Positions 7,273 through 16,456 of a DNA stretch of 64,000 bases are shown here, in pieces. Position numbers and translations under genes: made by a program. The DNA lies in contig NZ_BCQT01000017.1 in assembly GCF_001552215.1 (NCBI RefSeq), positions 1 through 64,000 on the forward strand, given 5' to 3'. Source of the DNA: Actinomadura macra NBRC 14102 (GTDB lineage: Bacteria; Actinomycetota; Actinomycetes; Streptosporangiales; Streptosporangiaceae). Under the pieces are notes generated by a model. It had not been told where the DNA came from. It did not search any database and worked only from the letters and a program-made list of their open reading frames with translations. The stretch's first letter is position 1. The number at the start of each line of letters is the position of its first letter.

Positions 7273-8607
7273 GTGACCGCCGTGCTGGGGCTGCTCGCCG
7301 TCCTGGTGCTGACCGCCGCGACCGGCTACTTCGTGGCGCAGGAGTTCGCGTTCGTCACCGCCGACCGCCCGCTGCTCGACCAGCGCGCCGCCGAGGGCGA
7401 CCGCGCGTCGGCGCGGGCGGTGCGGGTGATGGAGCGGCTGTCGTTCATGCTGTCGGGCGCGCAGCTCGGGATCACCGTCACGGCGCTGGTGGTGGGCTTC
7501 ATCGCCAAGCCCGCGCTGGCCGACCTGATCGACCCCGCGGTACGTGCGGCGGGGGTTCCGTCGGGCGCCTCCGGCGGGGTGGCGGTGGCGCTGGGGTTCG
7601 CGCTGGCCACGATCGTGCAGATGGTGCTGGGCGAACTGTTCCCCAAGAATCTGGCCTTGGTGAAGCCCGAGCCGCTGGCGCGCGCTCTGGCCTCGTCCAC
7701 CCTCGTCTACCTGGCGGTGGCATCGCCGCTGATCAAACTGTTCGACGCGTCGGCGAACCGGCTCGTCCGCGCGGTGGGCATCGAGCCGGTGGAGGAGCTG
7801 CATCACGGCGCGACGCTCGAGGAGCTCGGGCGCATCATCGGCGAGTCCGGTGAACAGCTCCAGGAGGGCCACGCCGACCTGCTGGAACGGGCGCTGGCCT
7901 TCTCCGAGCGTGACGCCGAGGCCGTCATGGTGCCGCGGGTGGACGTGGTCACCGTCCCGGCGTCCGCGCGGGCGGGCGAGCTGACCGACGTCATCACCGC
8001 GAGCGGGCACTCGCGCTACCCCGTCGTCGGCGAGGGCGTGGACGACGTCGTCGGCGTGGTGGGCCTGGAGGAGCTGGTCCCGCTGAGTCCGGCGGAGGCG
8101 GACCGCACGGAGGTCCGCGCGCTCGCCACCCCGCCGCTGCTGGTGCCCACCAGCCTGCCGCTGCCGGATGTCGTGGCCCAGCTGCGCGGCGCGGATGCGC
8201 CGTTGGCCTGCGTGATGGACGAGTACGGCGGCTTCGCCGGGATCGTCACCTGGGAGGACGTCGCGGAGGAACTGGTGGGGGAGATCGCCGATGAGCACGA
8301 CGCCGAGGAGGACCTGGCCGTCCGGCGCGGCGAGTGGTGGACGACGGACGCGGGCCTGCGGGTGGACGAGGTCGCCCATGAGACCGGCATCGCGCTGCCG
8401 GAGGGCGACTACGAGACGGTCGCGGGCCTGCTGCATGAGCGGCTCGGCCGGGTCGCGCGGCCGGGAGACGTCGTCACCGTCGAACTGCCCCCGGAAGGGA
8501 TGGACGAACCGGCTCGCGCCGCCATGGTGGAGGTGCTGACGATCCGCCGGCACGTGCCGGAGCTGATCCGGGTCCGCACCGTCCGGGGCGGGGGCGAGGC
8601 TCGGTGA
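7273..8607 (+). CDS. CNNM/HlyC-CorC family membrane protein
   Basis: 444 residues from a GTG at 7273 preceded by GGAGGGCGGGC. The N-terminal DUF21/CNNM transmembrane domain (about 1-185) has the characteristic SGAQLGITVTALVVG and LGELFPKNLAL motifs. It is followed by a CBS pair (about 200-325, with VMVPRVDVVTV and CVMDEYGGFAGIVT) and the C-terminal transporter-associated CorC_HlyC domain (about 340-430). Family members are linked to Mg2+/Co2+ homeostasis, probably as efflux systems. Its stop overlaps the GTG start of a second family member by 4 nt, so the two are translationally coupled and may form a heterodimer. Confidence 0.9.
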   Translation: MTAVLGLLAVLVLTAATGYFVAQEFAFVTADRPLLDQRAAEGDRASARAVRVMERLSFMLSGAQLGITVTALVVGFIAKPALADLIDPAVRAAGVPSGASGGVAVALGFALATIVQMVLGELFPKNLALVKPEPLARALASSTLVYLAVASPLIKLFDASANRLVRAVGIEPVEELHHGATLEELGRIIGESGEQLQEGHADLLERALAFSERDAEAVMVPRVDVVTVPASARAGELTDVITASGHSRYPVVGEGVDDVVGVVGLEELVPLSPAEADRTEVRALATPPLLVPTSLPLPDVVAQLRGADAPLACVMDEYGGFAGIVTWEDVAEELVGEIADEHDAEEDLAVRRGEWWTTDAGLRVDEVAHETGIALPEGDYETVAGLLHERLGRVARPGDVVTVELPPEGMDEPARAAMVEVLTIRRHVPELIRVRTVRGGGEAR

Positions 8608-9623
8608 ACCTCACGCTGGGCGCACTGCTCACGCTTGTGCTGCTGGCCGGCAACGGCTTCTTCGTCGCCACGGAGTTCGCGCTGGTGGCGGCCAAGCGGC
8701 CACGGCTGGAGCGGGCCGCCGCACGGGGCAGCCGGGCGGCGGCCGCGGCGGTGGCGGGCATCGGCGAGCTGTCGCTGACCCTCGCGGGAGCGCAGCTCGG
8801 CATCACGATGTGCTCGCTCGGCCTCGGCCTGGTCTCCGAGCCGGTGTTCGCCGAGACGCTGACGCCACCGCTGCACGCCGTGGGCCTGCCAGGCGGCGCC
8901 GCGCACGCGGTGGCGTTCGTGCTGGCCCTGGCCGTGGTGACGTTCCTGCACATGGTGATCGGCGAGATGGCGCCGAAGTCGTGGGCCATCGCGGGCCCGG
9001 AGCGGTCGGCGACCGTACTGGCGCCGCCGTTCCGCGCGTACACGACGGTCGTCCGTCCCGTCCTCGCGGCGCTGAACGGCGCCACGAACCTGCTGCTGCG
9101 GGCGAGCCGCGTCGATCCGGACGGGTCGCGGGACGTCTCGCGGACGCCGGAGCAGCTGCGCAGCATCGCGGTGGAGTCGCGGCGGCTCGGGCTGATCGAG
9201 GAGAGCGACCTGTCGCTGCTCACCGCCGCCCTGGACGCGCCGCGCGCGCCGCTGTCGGAGTTGATGATCCCCGTCTCGCGGATCGTGTCGGTGCCGGCGT
9301 CGGCGACGCCGCAGGAGGTCGTCGACACCGCCGCGCGCACCGGCCGTACCCGGATCATGCTGCGCGGCGCCCCGGCGCCCGTTCAGGCGCGGATGGTCCA
9401 CGTCCGGGACGCCTACGTGGCGCGTGCGCGGGGACGGGACACCCCGGCGCGGGAGCTGGCGCACCCGGTGCCCGCGATCCCGGTCGGCACCCCGGTGGGC
9501 GAGGCCGTCGCCACGCTGCGCGACCACCACAGCAAGCTGGGGCTGGCGGTGACGCCCGACGGCCGGATCGCCGGTCTGATCAGCCTTGACGACCTGCTCA
9601 CCACGCTGCTGAGAGCGGCCTGA
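8604..9623 (+). CDS. CNNM family membrane protein lacking CorC_HlyC domain
   Basis: 339 residues, starting at a GTG that overlaps the preceding stop (GTGA). It has a DUF21 domain with FFVATEFALVAAKRPR, LAGAQLGITMCSLGLG and VIGEMAPKSWAIA (about 1-175), then a CBS pair (about 190-335, with LMIPVSRIVSV and DDLLTTLL). It ends right after the second CBS, so the C-terminal CorC_HlyC domain present in its partner is absent. The pairing of a long and a short CNNM protein is recurrent in actinobacteria (family knowledge). It probably acts as the second half of an asymmetric heterodimeric cation transporter or sensor. Confidence 0.88.
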   Translation: MNLTLGALLTLVLLAGNGFFVATEFALVAAKRPRLERAAARGSRAAAAAVAGIGELSLTLAGAQLGITMCSLGLGLVSEPVFAETLTPPLHAVGLPGGAAHAVAFVLALAVVTFLHMVIGEMAPKSWAIAGPERSATVLAPPFRAYTTVVRPVLAALNGATNLLLRASRVDPDGSRDVSRTPEQLRSIAVESRRLGLIEESDLSLLTAALDAPRAPLSELMIPVSRIVSVPASATPQEVVDTAARTGRTRIMLRGAPAPVQARMVHVRDAYVARARGRDTPARELAHPVPAIPVGTPVGEAVATLRDHHSKLGLAVTPDGRIAGLISLDDLLTTLLRAA

Positions 9624-9635
9624 GCCTTCCGATCC

Positions 9636-9651
9636 GTCAACGTTGGTTGAC
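9636..9651. terminator. Short dyad between convergent genes
   Basis: GTCAAC-GTTG-GTTGAC, a perfect 6-bp stem with a 4-nt loop, in the 51-bp space between the convergent CNNM gene and the proline-rich protein gene. It could serve as a weak bidirectional terminator. Confidence 0.35.
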
Positions 9652-9674
9652 ATGGCCGGGTGTCAGCACGGGGG

Positions 9675-10247
9675 TCACCGGGCGAAATGACCGGCGAGGA
9701 CCGCAGCGCAGGCGGCCTGGCGACCCGGATCGAACGGGAACCGCTGGCGGCACTCCGCGGTGACCCACGCCGGTGGGCCCGGCACGGCGGGCGCCTTGTG
9801 CGACGACGGACGGGGCGCGGGACGCGGCCGGGGACCGCGCGGGGCGCGCGGGGCGCGCGGGCGCGGCCGGGCGGCGGAGCCGGACCGCCCGCCCGGCTCC
9901 CGGGACTGGCTCGCCACAGGCGAGCCACCCGGGGGCGACGGCTGACCGGCGGGCGCGGACGCGGGCGGCGCGGATCCGGCGGGCGCGGACGGGGTGGACG
10001 GCGTCGCCGAGGACGGGGCGGACGGCGGCGGCATCGACGGGATCGTCGGGACCGCGTCCGGTGTCACCCGGTGTGCCGGGGCCGGGCGCAGCAGGCCGTA
10101 GCCGACGGTCAGCACGACCCCGGCCGCCAGCACGACCGCGAGCGCGACGGCCGGCAGGGATGACCGGGACCGGTAGGGGCGGCGGCGCGGCGGCGCGGGC
10201 GCGGCGCGCGTGTAGCCCGCCGGCGGGAACTCGCGAGAATGACGCAC
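9675..10247 (-). CDS. Membrane-anchored Pro/Ala-rich protein with C-terminal two-Cys motif
   Basis: 190 residues. A basic N-terminus (about 1-30) precedes a single hydrophobic segment (about 31-52, LPAVALAVVLAAGVVLTV). A long extracytoplasmic linker of Pro/Ala/Ser/Gly (about 55-115) and a basic Arg/Pro-rich stretch (about 118-150) follow. It ends in a compact domain with WVTAECRQRFPFD and RQAACAAV, whose two cysteines are 15 residues apart. The family is unknown to me. Topology suggests an extracellular domain held away from the membrane by the linker, with a possible disulfide. It stands alone, convergent with the CNNM operon and divergent from narG. Confidence 0.6.
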   Translation of the reverse strand: MRHSREFPPAGYTRAAPAPPRRRPYRSRSSLPAVALAVVLAAGVVLTVGYGLLRPAPAHRVTPDAVPTIPSMPPPSAPSSATPSTPSAPAGSAPPASAPAGQPSPPGGSPVASQSREPGGRSGSAARPRPRAPRAPRGPRPRPAPRPSSHKAPAVPGPPAWVTAECRQRFPFDPGRQAACAAVLAGHFAR

Positions 10248-10332
10248 TCACAGATAGTCACGCTCCGCGCCTGCTCAGACACGGAGAATCGCCGTGACCG
10301 TTGCGCCCTCGATACATGAATCGGAGCTCGAA

Positions 10333-10352
10333 TTAGCCCTTAACCAGGCTAA
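10333..10352. promoter_or_regulatory. Candidate operator 1 upstream of narG
   Basis: TTAGCC-N8-GGCTAA, perfect 6-bp arms, about 150 bp upstream of narG in an AT-rich patch that contrasts with the surrounding GC-rich DNA. It may equally serve the divergent proline-rich protein gene. Confidence 0.35.
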
Positions 10353-10388
10353 ATAACCGGATATAAGATCAGGTCATGATTGTCCATA

Positions 10389-10406
10389 GCTGACATTTTG
10401 GTCAGC
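10389..10406. promoter_or_regulatory. Candidate operator 2 upstream of narG
   Basis: GCTGAC-ATTTTG-GTCAGC, a perfect 6-bp dyad with a 6-bp centre, the geometry of a dimeric HTH binding site. It ends 15 bp before a TTGACC -35-like hexamer at 10422-10427. The half-site does not match the classical FNR (TTGAT) consensus. It is a good candidate for nitrate, redox or nitrogen control of narGHJI, but the regulator is not in this window. Confidence 0.45.
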
Positions 10407-10503
10407 ATACGGCAAAAATCCTTGACCCAATCGGTAAACGGAACGCACCATCTTCACGGCGCGCGCCACTCACCGCCCCCTCACGCCCTGCGAGGACGAT
10501 GCC

Positions 10504-13500
10504 ATGAGGCGACTCCGGAGGCTGGACCGTGCCGCCGAAACGGCGGCCGAACGCCTGTTGAAAGCCGGTACGCTGCTGCGACACGCCGAGACGACGCCCG
10601 ATCTGCGCGCCGAGTACCGGCGCGACGAGAGCGTCAACGACACCCCCTATCGCGAGCGCTGGGCACACGACCGGGTGGTCCGTTCGACCCATGGCGTGAA
10701 CTGCACGGGTTCCTGCTCCTGGAAGGTGTATGTCAAGGACGGATTGATCACCTGGGAAACGCAGCAGACGGACTATCCGAGCGTCGGACCCGACCGTCCG
10801 GAGTATGAGCCCCGCGGCTGTCCCCGGGGCGCGTCCTTCTCCTGGTACACCTACTCGCCGACCCGGGTGCGGACCCCGCACGCGCGTGGCGTGCTGGTGG
10901 AGATGTACCGCGAGGCCCGGCGGCGGCTGGGCGATCCGGTGGCCGCGTGGGCGGAGATCACCACCGATCCGGTCAGGCGGGAGCGCTACCAGTCGGCGCG
11001 TGGCAAGGGCGGGCTGGTGCGCGTCGGCTGGGACGAGGCGCTGGAGATCGCCGCCGCCGCGCACGTGCACACCATCCGCGAGCACGGCCCCGACCGGGTG
11101 GCGGGATTCTCGCCGATCCCGGCCATGTCGATGGCCTCGCACGCGGTGGGGGCCAGGTTCATGTCCCTGATCGGCGCGCCCATGCTGTCGTTTTACGACT
11201 GGTACGCCGACCTGCCGATCGCCTCCCCGCAGGTGTTCGGCGACCAGACCGACGTTCCCGAGTCCGGCGACTGGTGGGATGCCGCCCACCTGATGCTGTG
11301 GGGCTCCAACGTTCCGGTGACCCGCACGCCCGACGCGCACTGGATGGCCGAGGCGCGCTACCGGGGACAGAAGGTCGTGGTGATCTCACCCGACTACTCC
11401 GACGCCACCAAGTTCGCCGACGAGTGGGTGCATCCCCATCCCGGGACGGACGCGGCCCTCGCCATGGCGATGGGGCATGTGATCCTCACCGAGTTCTTCG
11501 TCGGGCGTGGTGTCCCCTACTTCACCGACTACGTCACCCGCTTCACCGACCTGCCCTTCCTGGTCGAATTGGAGGAACGGGACGGCGGCCACGTCCCCGG
11601 ACGGTTCGTCCGGGCCACCGGGCTGAGCCAGGGCACGGGCACCGACGCCGACCGGTGGAGGCCCCTGCTCATCGACGCCGTGACAGGGGAGCCGGTCGCC
11701 CCCAACGGCACGGTCGCCGACCGCTGGAGCCCGGAGGGCGCCGGGCGCTGGAATCTGGACCTCGGGGACGTCGAGCCGCTGCTCACCCTGTACACCGGCG
11801 CGGACGGCGACGGCGCGGAGGTCACACTGCCGCGTTTCGACGTCCCGGACGCGACGGTATGCCGCGGGGTCCCGGTCCGGCGGGTGGGCGGCCGGCTGGT
11901 GACCACGGTGTTCGACCTGCTGCTGGCCCGCTACGGGGTGGGCCGCCCGGGACTGCCCGGGCGGTGGCCCGACGGCTACGACGACGCCGAGCCCGGCACG
12001 CCCGCCTGGCAGCAGGAGATCACCTCGGTGCCGGCCGCGCAGGCGGTGCGTCTCGCCCGCGAGTTCGCCGAGACCGCCGAGAAGACCCGCGGCCGCGTCA
12101 TGATCGTGATGGGCGCCGGCACCAACCACTGGTTCCACTCCGACACGATCTACCGGTCGCTGCTGTCACTGCTGATGATGACCGGCTGCCAGGGCGTCAA
12201 CGGCGGCGGCTGGGCCCACTACGTCGGGCAGGAGAAGGTGCGGCCGCTGGCGGGGTGGCAGCAGCTCTCCACGGCCGCCGACTGGGTGCGGCCCTCCCGG
12301 CAGATGGCGGGCACCCCGTACTGGTACCTCCACACCGACCAGTGGCGGTACGAGCGGTACCCGGCGGACGCGCTGTCCGCCGCCACCGGCCGCGGCCTGT
12401 TCTCCGGGCGGCACACGGCCGACCTCGTGGCCGAGTCCGCGCGCCGCGGCTGGATGCCGTCCTACCCGACCTTCGACGCCAACCCGCTCGACCTCGGCGA
12501 CCGGGCGCGTGCCGCCGGCGGCGACCCCGGGCGCTGGGCCGCCGCCGAGGTCGCGGCGGGCCGGCTCGGCTTCGCCGGCGAGGACCCCGACTCCCCCGCG
12601 AACTGGCCCCGGGTGCTGACGGTGTGGCGCGCCAACCTGATCGGCTCATCGGCCAAGGGCAACGAGTACTTCCTGCGGCACCTGCTCGGCGCGTCCGACA
12701 ACGCCGCCGCGGCGGAGGCACCGCCCGGCGACCGGCCGCGCACGGTGGCGTGGCGGGAGGACGCGCCGCACGGCAAGCTCGACCTGCTGCTCGCGCTGGA
12801 CTTCCGGATGACCTCCACGACCCTGCACGCCGACCTGGTGCTGCCCGCCGCCACCTGGTACGAGAAGCACGACCTGTCGTCCACCGACATGCACCCCTAC
12901 GTCCACGCGTTCTCCCCGGCGATCAACCCGCCCTGGCAGGCGCGTACCGACTTCGAGATCTTCCACGGGCTGGCACGCAGGTTCGCCGAGCTGGCGGCGG
13001 AGCACCTGGGCACCCGGCACGACCTCGTCGCGACGGCCCTCCAGCACGACACCCCGGCCGAGCTGGCGGAGCCGGACGAGGCCGGGCCCGGCGACGCGTT
13101 CCCGTCCGTCGCGCTGATCGAGCGGGACTACACCGCCGTCGCCGACCGGCTCGCCGCGCTCGGCCCGCTGCCCGAGCAGGTGGGTATCACGGTCAAGGGT
13201 GTCACCGTCAGGGCCGGCGCGGAGACGCGGTGGCTCGCCGCGCGCGCCGGGACCGTCCAGGACGGCCCGACGCGCGGCCGGCCCCTGCTGGACACCGACG
13301 TCGTGTTCTGCGAGGCGATCCTGGCATTGTCGGGCACGACCAACGGCAGGATCGCCGCCGAGGGTTTCGAGCGCCTCGCCGAGCGCTGCGGCGGCTCGGG
13401 CCTGCGGGAACTGGCGGCGACCGTCGCCGAGCGGCGGATCGTGTTCTCCGACACCCAGCAGCGGCCCGTAGCGGTCGGCGCGAGCTTCGAGTGGTCGGGC

Positions 13501-14169
13501 AAGGAGGCACCCGACCGCCGTTACTCCCCGTTCACCATCAACACCGAGAACGGCAAGCCCTGGCACACCCTGACGGGCCGCCAGCACTTCTTCCTCGACC
13601 ACGCGTGGATGGCCGAGCTCGGCGAGCAGCTCCCGGTGTACCGCCCCCCGCTGGACATGGCCGCGCTAGGCGAGAGCCTTCAGGCGGAGGGGCACGCGGG
13701 CGGGGGCGGCCCGTCGGTGACCGTCCGGTACCTCACCCCGCACTCCAAGTGGTCGATCCACTCCGAGTACCAGGAGAACCTGCTGATGCAGACGCTGGCG
13801 CGCGGCGGTCCGGTGATCTGGCTCAGCGTCGAGGACGCCGCCGCCGTCCAGGTCGCCGACAACGACTGGATCGAGGCGGTCAACGCCAACGGGGTCGTGG
13901 TGGCCCGGGCGATCGTCTCCCACCGGATGCCGCCCGGCACGGTCTTCATGTACCACGTGCAGGAGCGGCTGGTGAACGTCCCGAAGTCGCAGGCGACCGG
14001 ACGGCGCGGCGGCACCCACAACGCCGTGACCAAGCTGCTCATCAAGCCGACCCATCTCATCGGCGGCTACGCCCAACTCTCGTTCGCCCCCAACTACTAC
14101 GGCCCCACCGGAAACCAGCGGGACGCGGTGACGGTGATCCGCCGCCGCGGACAGGAGGTGCAGTACTGA
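10504..14169 (+). CDS. narG: Respiratory nitrate reductase alpha subunit NarG
   Basis: 1221 residues, the normal NarG length. It reduces nitrate to nitrite at a Mo-bisMGD centre on the cytoplasmic face of the membrane. Visible hallmarks are the N-terminal FS0 cluster ligands H63, C67, C71 and C106 (HGVNCTGSCSW, then RGCPRG), and the Mo-coordinating Asp at about 232 in SFYDWYADLP. These are followed by QTDVPES and GSNVPVTRTPDAH, typical of membrane-bound NarG. No Tat signal is visible; the protein starts MRRLRRLDRAAE, while related NarG proteins carry only a vestigial Tat-like N-terminus. GAGGA lies about 8 nt before the ATG. First gene of narGHJI; the stop shares one base with narH. Confidence 0.97.
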   Translation: MRRLRRLDRAAETAAERLLKAGTLLRHAETTPDLRAEYRRDESVNDTPYRERWAHDRVVRSTHGVNCTGSCSWKVYVKDGLITWETQQTDYPSVGPDRPEYEPRGCPRGASFSWYTYSPTRVRTPHARGVLVEMYREARRRLGDPVAAWAEITTDPVRRERYQSARGKGGLVRVGWDEALEIAAAAHVHTIREHGPDRVAGFSPIPAMSMASHAVGARFMSLIGAPMLSFYDWYADLPIASPQVFGDQTDVPESGDWWDAAHLMLWGSNVPVTRTPDAHWMAEARYRGQKVVVISPDYSDATKFADEWVHPHPGTDAALAMAMGHVILTEFFVGRGVPYFTDYVTRFTDLPFLVELEERDGGHVPGRFVRATGLSQGTGTDADRWRPLLIDAVTGEPVAPNGTVADRWSPEGAGRWNLDLGDVEPLLTLYTGADGDGAEVTLPRFDVPDATVCRGVPVRRVGGRLVTTVFDLLLARYGVGRPGLPGRWPDGYDDAEPGTPAWQQEITSVPAAQAVRLAREFAETAEKTRGRVMIVMGAGTNHWFHSDTIYRSLLSLLMMTGCQGVNGGGWAHYVGQEKVRPLAGWQQLSTAADWVRPSRQMAGTPYWYLHTDQWRYERYPADALSAATGRGLFSGRHTADLVAESARRGWMPSYPTFDANPLDLGDRARAAGGDPGRWAAAEVAAGRLGFAGEDPDSPANWPRVLTVWRANLIGSSAKGNEYFLRHLLGASDNAAAAEAPPGDRPRTVAWREDAPHGKLDLLLALDFRMTSTTLHADLVLPAATWYEKHDLSSTDMHPYVHAFSPAINPPWQARTDFEIFHGLARRFAELAAEHLGTRHDLVATALQHDTPAELAEPDEAGPGDAFPSVALIERDYTAVADRLAALGPLPEQVGITVKGVTVRAGAETRWLAARAGTVQDGPTRGRPLLDTDVVFCEAILALSGTTNGRIAAEGFERLAERCGGSGLRELAATVAERRIVFSDTQQRPVAVGASFEWSGKEAPDRRYSPFTINTENGKPWHTLTGRQHFFLDHAWMAELGEQLPVYRPPLDMAALGESLQAEGHAGGGGPSVTVRYLTPHSKWSIHSEYQENLLMQTLARGGPVIWLSVEDAAAVQVADNDWIEAVNANGVVVARAIVSHRMPPGTVFMYHVQERLVNVPKSQATGRRGGTHNAVTKLLIKPTHLIGGYAQLSFAPNYYGPTGNQRDAVTVIRRRGQEVQY

Positions 14170-15848
14170 TGCCCGGCCGCGACGCTCCCCGCCGCGTGAT
14201 GGCCCAGATCGCCATGGTGATGAACCTCGACAAGTGCATCGGGTGCCACACCTGCTCGGTCACGTGCAAGCAGACGTGGACCAACCGGCCCGGTACCGAG
14301 TACGCGTGGTTCAACAACGTCGAGACCCGTCCGGGCCAGGGGTACCCACGCGGGTACGAGGACCAGGACCGCTGGAAGGGCGGCTGGCGGCGCACCGCGG
14401 GCGGCCGTCTGAAGCCGCGGTCGGGCGGGCGGGGCCGCCGGCTGGCGCGGCTGTTCGCCAATCCCGACCTCCCCGCGCTCGACGACTACTACCAGCCCTG
14501 GACCTACGACTACGACAACCTGATCACCGCGCCGCTCGGCGACGACCTGCCCACCGCGCCGCCGCGGTCCCTGATCGACGGGCGGCCCACCGAGGTCACC
14601 TGGGGCCCCAACTGGGACGACGACCTCGGCGGCGGTCCCGAGCACCTGGCAGGAGACCCGGTGCTGCGCCAGGTGAGCGACACGGTGCGGCTGGAGTACG
14701 AGCAGGCGTTCATGTTCTACCTGCCGCGCATCTGCGAGCACTGCCTGAACCCGTCGTGCGTGGCGGTGTGCCCCTCCGGCGCCCTCTACAAGCGCATCGA
14801 GGACGGCATCGTCCTCGTCGACCAGGACCGGTGCCGCGGCTGGCGCATGTGCGTGAGCGGCTGCCCGTACAAGAAGGTCTACTTCAACCACCAGACCGGC
14901 AAGGCCGAGAAGTGCACCCTGTGCTACCCGCGGATCGAGGCGGGCGAGCCGACCGTCTGCTCGGAGACCTGCGTCGGGCGGCTGCGCTATCTCGGCGTGA
15001 TCCTCTACGACCCCGACCGTGTCGGGGAGGCCGCCGCCGTCCCCGACGAGAAGGACCTCTACGAGGCGCAGCTCGGCTGCTTCCTCGACCCGCGCGACCC
15101 GGCCGTCGCGGCGGCGGCCGAGTCGTCCGGCATCCCGCACGACTGGGTCGAGGCCGCCAAACGGTCGCCGGTGCGCGCGCTGATCTGCGACTACCGGGTC
15201 GCCCTGCCGCTGCATCCCGAATACCGCACCATGCCCATGGTCTGGTACGTCCCGCCGCTGTCGCCGATCGTGGACGCGCTCGCGAACGGCGGACACGACG
15301 GGGAGGAGGCCGGGAACCTCTTCGGCGCCATCGACGCCCTGCGGATCCCCGTCGAGTACCTCGCGGGCCTGTTCACCGCGGGCGACCCGGCACCGGTCGA
15401 GGCGTCCCTGCGGACGCTGGCCGCGATGCGCTCGCACATGCGCCGCGCCAATCTCGGTGAGCCGCCCGACCCCGCCATCGCCGCGAGCGTCGGCATGGAC
15501 GCGGCGGGGATCGAGCGGATGTACAGGCTCCTCGCCCTGGCCAAGTACGAGGAGCGATACGTGATCCCCACCGCCTACGCTGCCGGGCCCGGGGCCGGCG
15601 ACGAAACGGACGGCTGCGGGCTCGACGGGCCGGGCGGTCCCGGGATGCTGGAGGAAGCCTTCCACGCCCCGCTCGCCTCCCCGGCCCTCGCGGGCGCTCC
15701 TGGGCCGGGCACGGGCGGGCCGAGCGCGGACGGCGCACCGGCCGGGGCAGGTGACGCCAGGTTGCGAGGCCGGGTGAACCTGCTCGGCTGGAACGGCAAA
15801 GGCCGTCCCAAGGGCCTGTTCCCCACACGCGAGGAGGGGGACCGGTGA
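14169..15848 (+). CDS. narH: Nitrate reductase beta subunit NarH
   Basis: 559 residues. The electron-transfer subunit carries three 4Fe-4S clusters and one 3Fe-4S cluster. Cys motifs are visible: C23-x2-C26-x2-C29-x3-C33 (CIGCHTCSVTC), CEHCLNPSCVAVC, then CRGWRMCVSGC, where Trp replaces a Cys to give the 3Fe-4S site, and CTLCYPRIEAGEPTVCSETC. The ATG at 14169 overlaps the narG stop (TGATG); an internal ATG at 14199 (MAQIAMV) is a possible alternative start and matches other NarH N-termini. Before the conserved C-terminal VNLLGWNGKGRPKGLFP it has a Gly/Pro/Ala-rich low-complexity insertion of about 55 residues, longer than usual. Coupled to narJ by a GTGA overlap. Confidence 0.97.
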   Translation: MPGRDAPRRVMAQIAMVMNLDKCIGCHTCSVTCKQTWTNRPGTEYAWFNNVETRPGQGYPRGYEDQDRWKGGWRRTAGGRLKPRSGGRGRRLARLFANPDLPALDDYYQPWTYDYDNLITAPLGDDLPTAPPRSLIDGRPTEVTWGPNWDDDLGGGPEHLAGDPVLRQVSDTVRLEYEQAFMFYLPRICEHCLNPSCVAVCPSGALYKRIEDGIVLVDQDRCRGWRMCVSGCPYKKVYFNHQTGKAEKCTLCYPRIEAGEPTVCSETCVGRLRYLGVILYDPDRVGEAAAVPDEKDLYEAQLGCFLDPRDPAVAAAAESSGIPHDWVEAAKRSPVRALICDYRVALPLHPEYRTMPMVWYVPPLSPIVDALANGGHDGEEAGNLFGAIDALRIPVEYLAGLFTAGDPAPVEASLRTLAAMRSHMRRANLGEPPDPAIAASVGMDAAGIERMYRLLALAKYEERYVIPTAYAAGPGAGDETDGCGLDGPGGPGMLEEAFHAPLASPALAGAPGPGTGGPSADGAPAGAGDARLRGRVNLLGWNGKGRPKGLFPTREEGDR

Positions 15849-16456
15849 TCGACGTGGTGATCCGGCAGTCGGCCTCACTGCTGCTGCGCTACCCCGGCCC
15901 CGAGTGGCCGGAGACACATCGGCTCGTCCTCGACGTCGCCGGCGCGTTCCCGGACAAGCGGTGCACGTCCCTCCTGCGGTTCTGCGCGGACGTCGCCGCC
16001 GTAGCGCCGTTGGACCTGGAGGCCCGCTATGTCGCGACGTTCGACCGCAGCCCCCGCCGCACACTGCAGATGACCTACTACACCGATGGCGACACTCGCC
16101 GGCGCGGGGCGTCCATGGCCCGGATGAAGGGCGAGTACCGGCGGCGGGGATGGGAGCCGCCGGACGACCAGTTGCCCGACTTCCTGCCGGTGATGCTGGA
16201 GTTCGCGGCCCGGTGCCCCGAGCCCGGGGAGCGGTTGCTCGCCGGTCACCGGTCGGGGTTGGAGCTGCTCCGGCTCGCTCTGCAGGACCACCGCAGCCCT
16301 TACGCGCACGTGCTGGAGGCGGTGTGCGGGACCCTGCCCGGCCCGTCCGTCCACGACCGGCGGGCGGCCCTGGAACTGGCCCGCACCGGCCCGCCGACCG
16401 AGGCGGTCGGCCTGGACGGGTACGGCGGGCCCACGCCGCTGGGAGGGCGGCGATGA
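15845..16456 (+). CDS. narJ: Nitrate reductase assembly chaperone NarJ
   Basis: 203 residues of the NarJ/TorD-like helical chaperone family. It is needed for molybdenum cofactor insertion into NarG and is not part of the mature enzyme. Recognisable features are LLLRYPGPEWPE near the N-terminus, YVATFDRSPRRTLQMTYYT with the family DxxRR-like helix (about 62-79), and DQLPDFLPVMLEF (about 107-120). The GTG start overlaps the narH stop by 4 nt and the stop overlaps narI by 4 nt, giving tight stoichiometric coupling. Confidence 0.94.
   Translation: MIDVVIRQSASLLLRYPGPEWPETHRLVLDVAGAFPDKRCTSLLRFCADVAAVAPLDLEARYVATFDRSPRRTLQMTYYTDGDTRRRGASMARMKGEYRRRGWEPPDDQLPDFLPVMLEFAARCPEPGERLLAGHRSGLELLRLALQDHRSPYAHVLEAVCGTLPGPSVHDRRAALELARTGPPTEAVGLDGYGGPTPLGGRR

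Noticed and set aside
10947..14168. Open frame extending far upstream of narH inside narG
   Set aside because: Only the part from 14169 resembles NarH; the upstream part is an out-of-frame Arg/Gly-rich shadow of narG.
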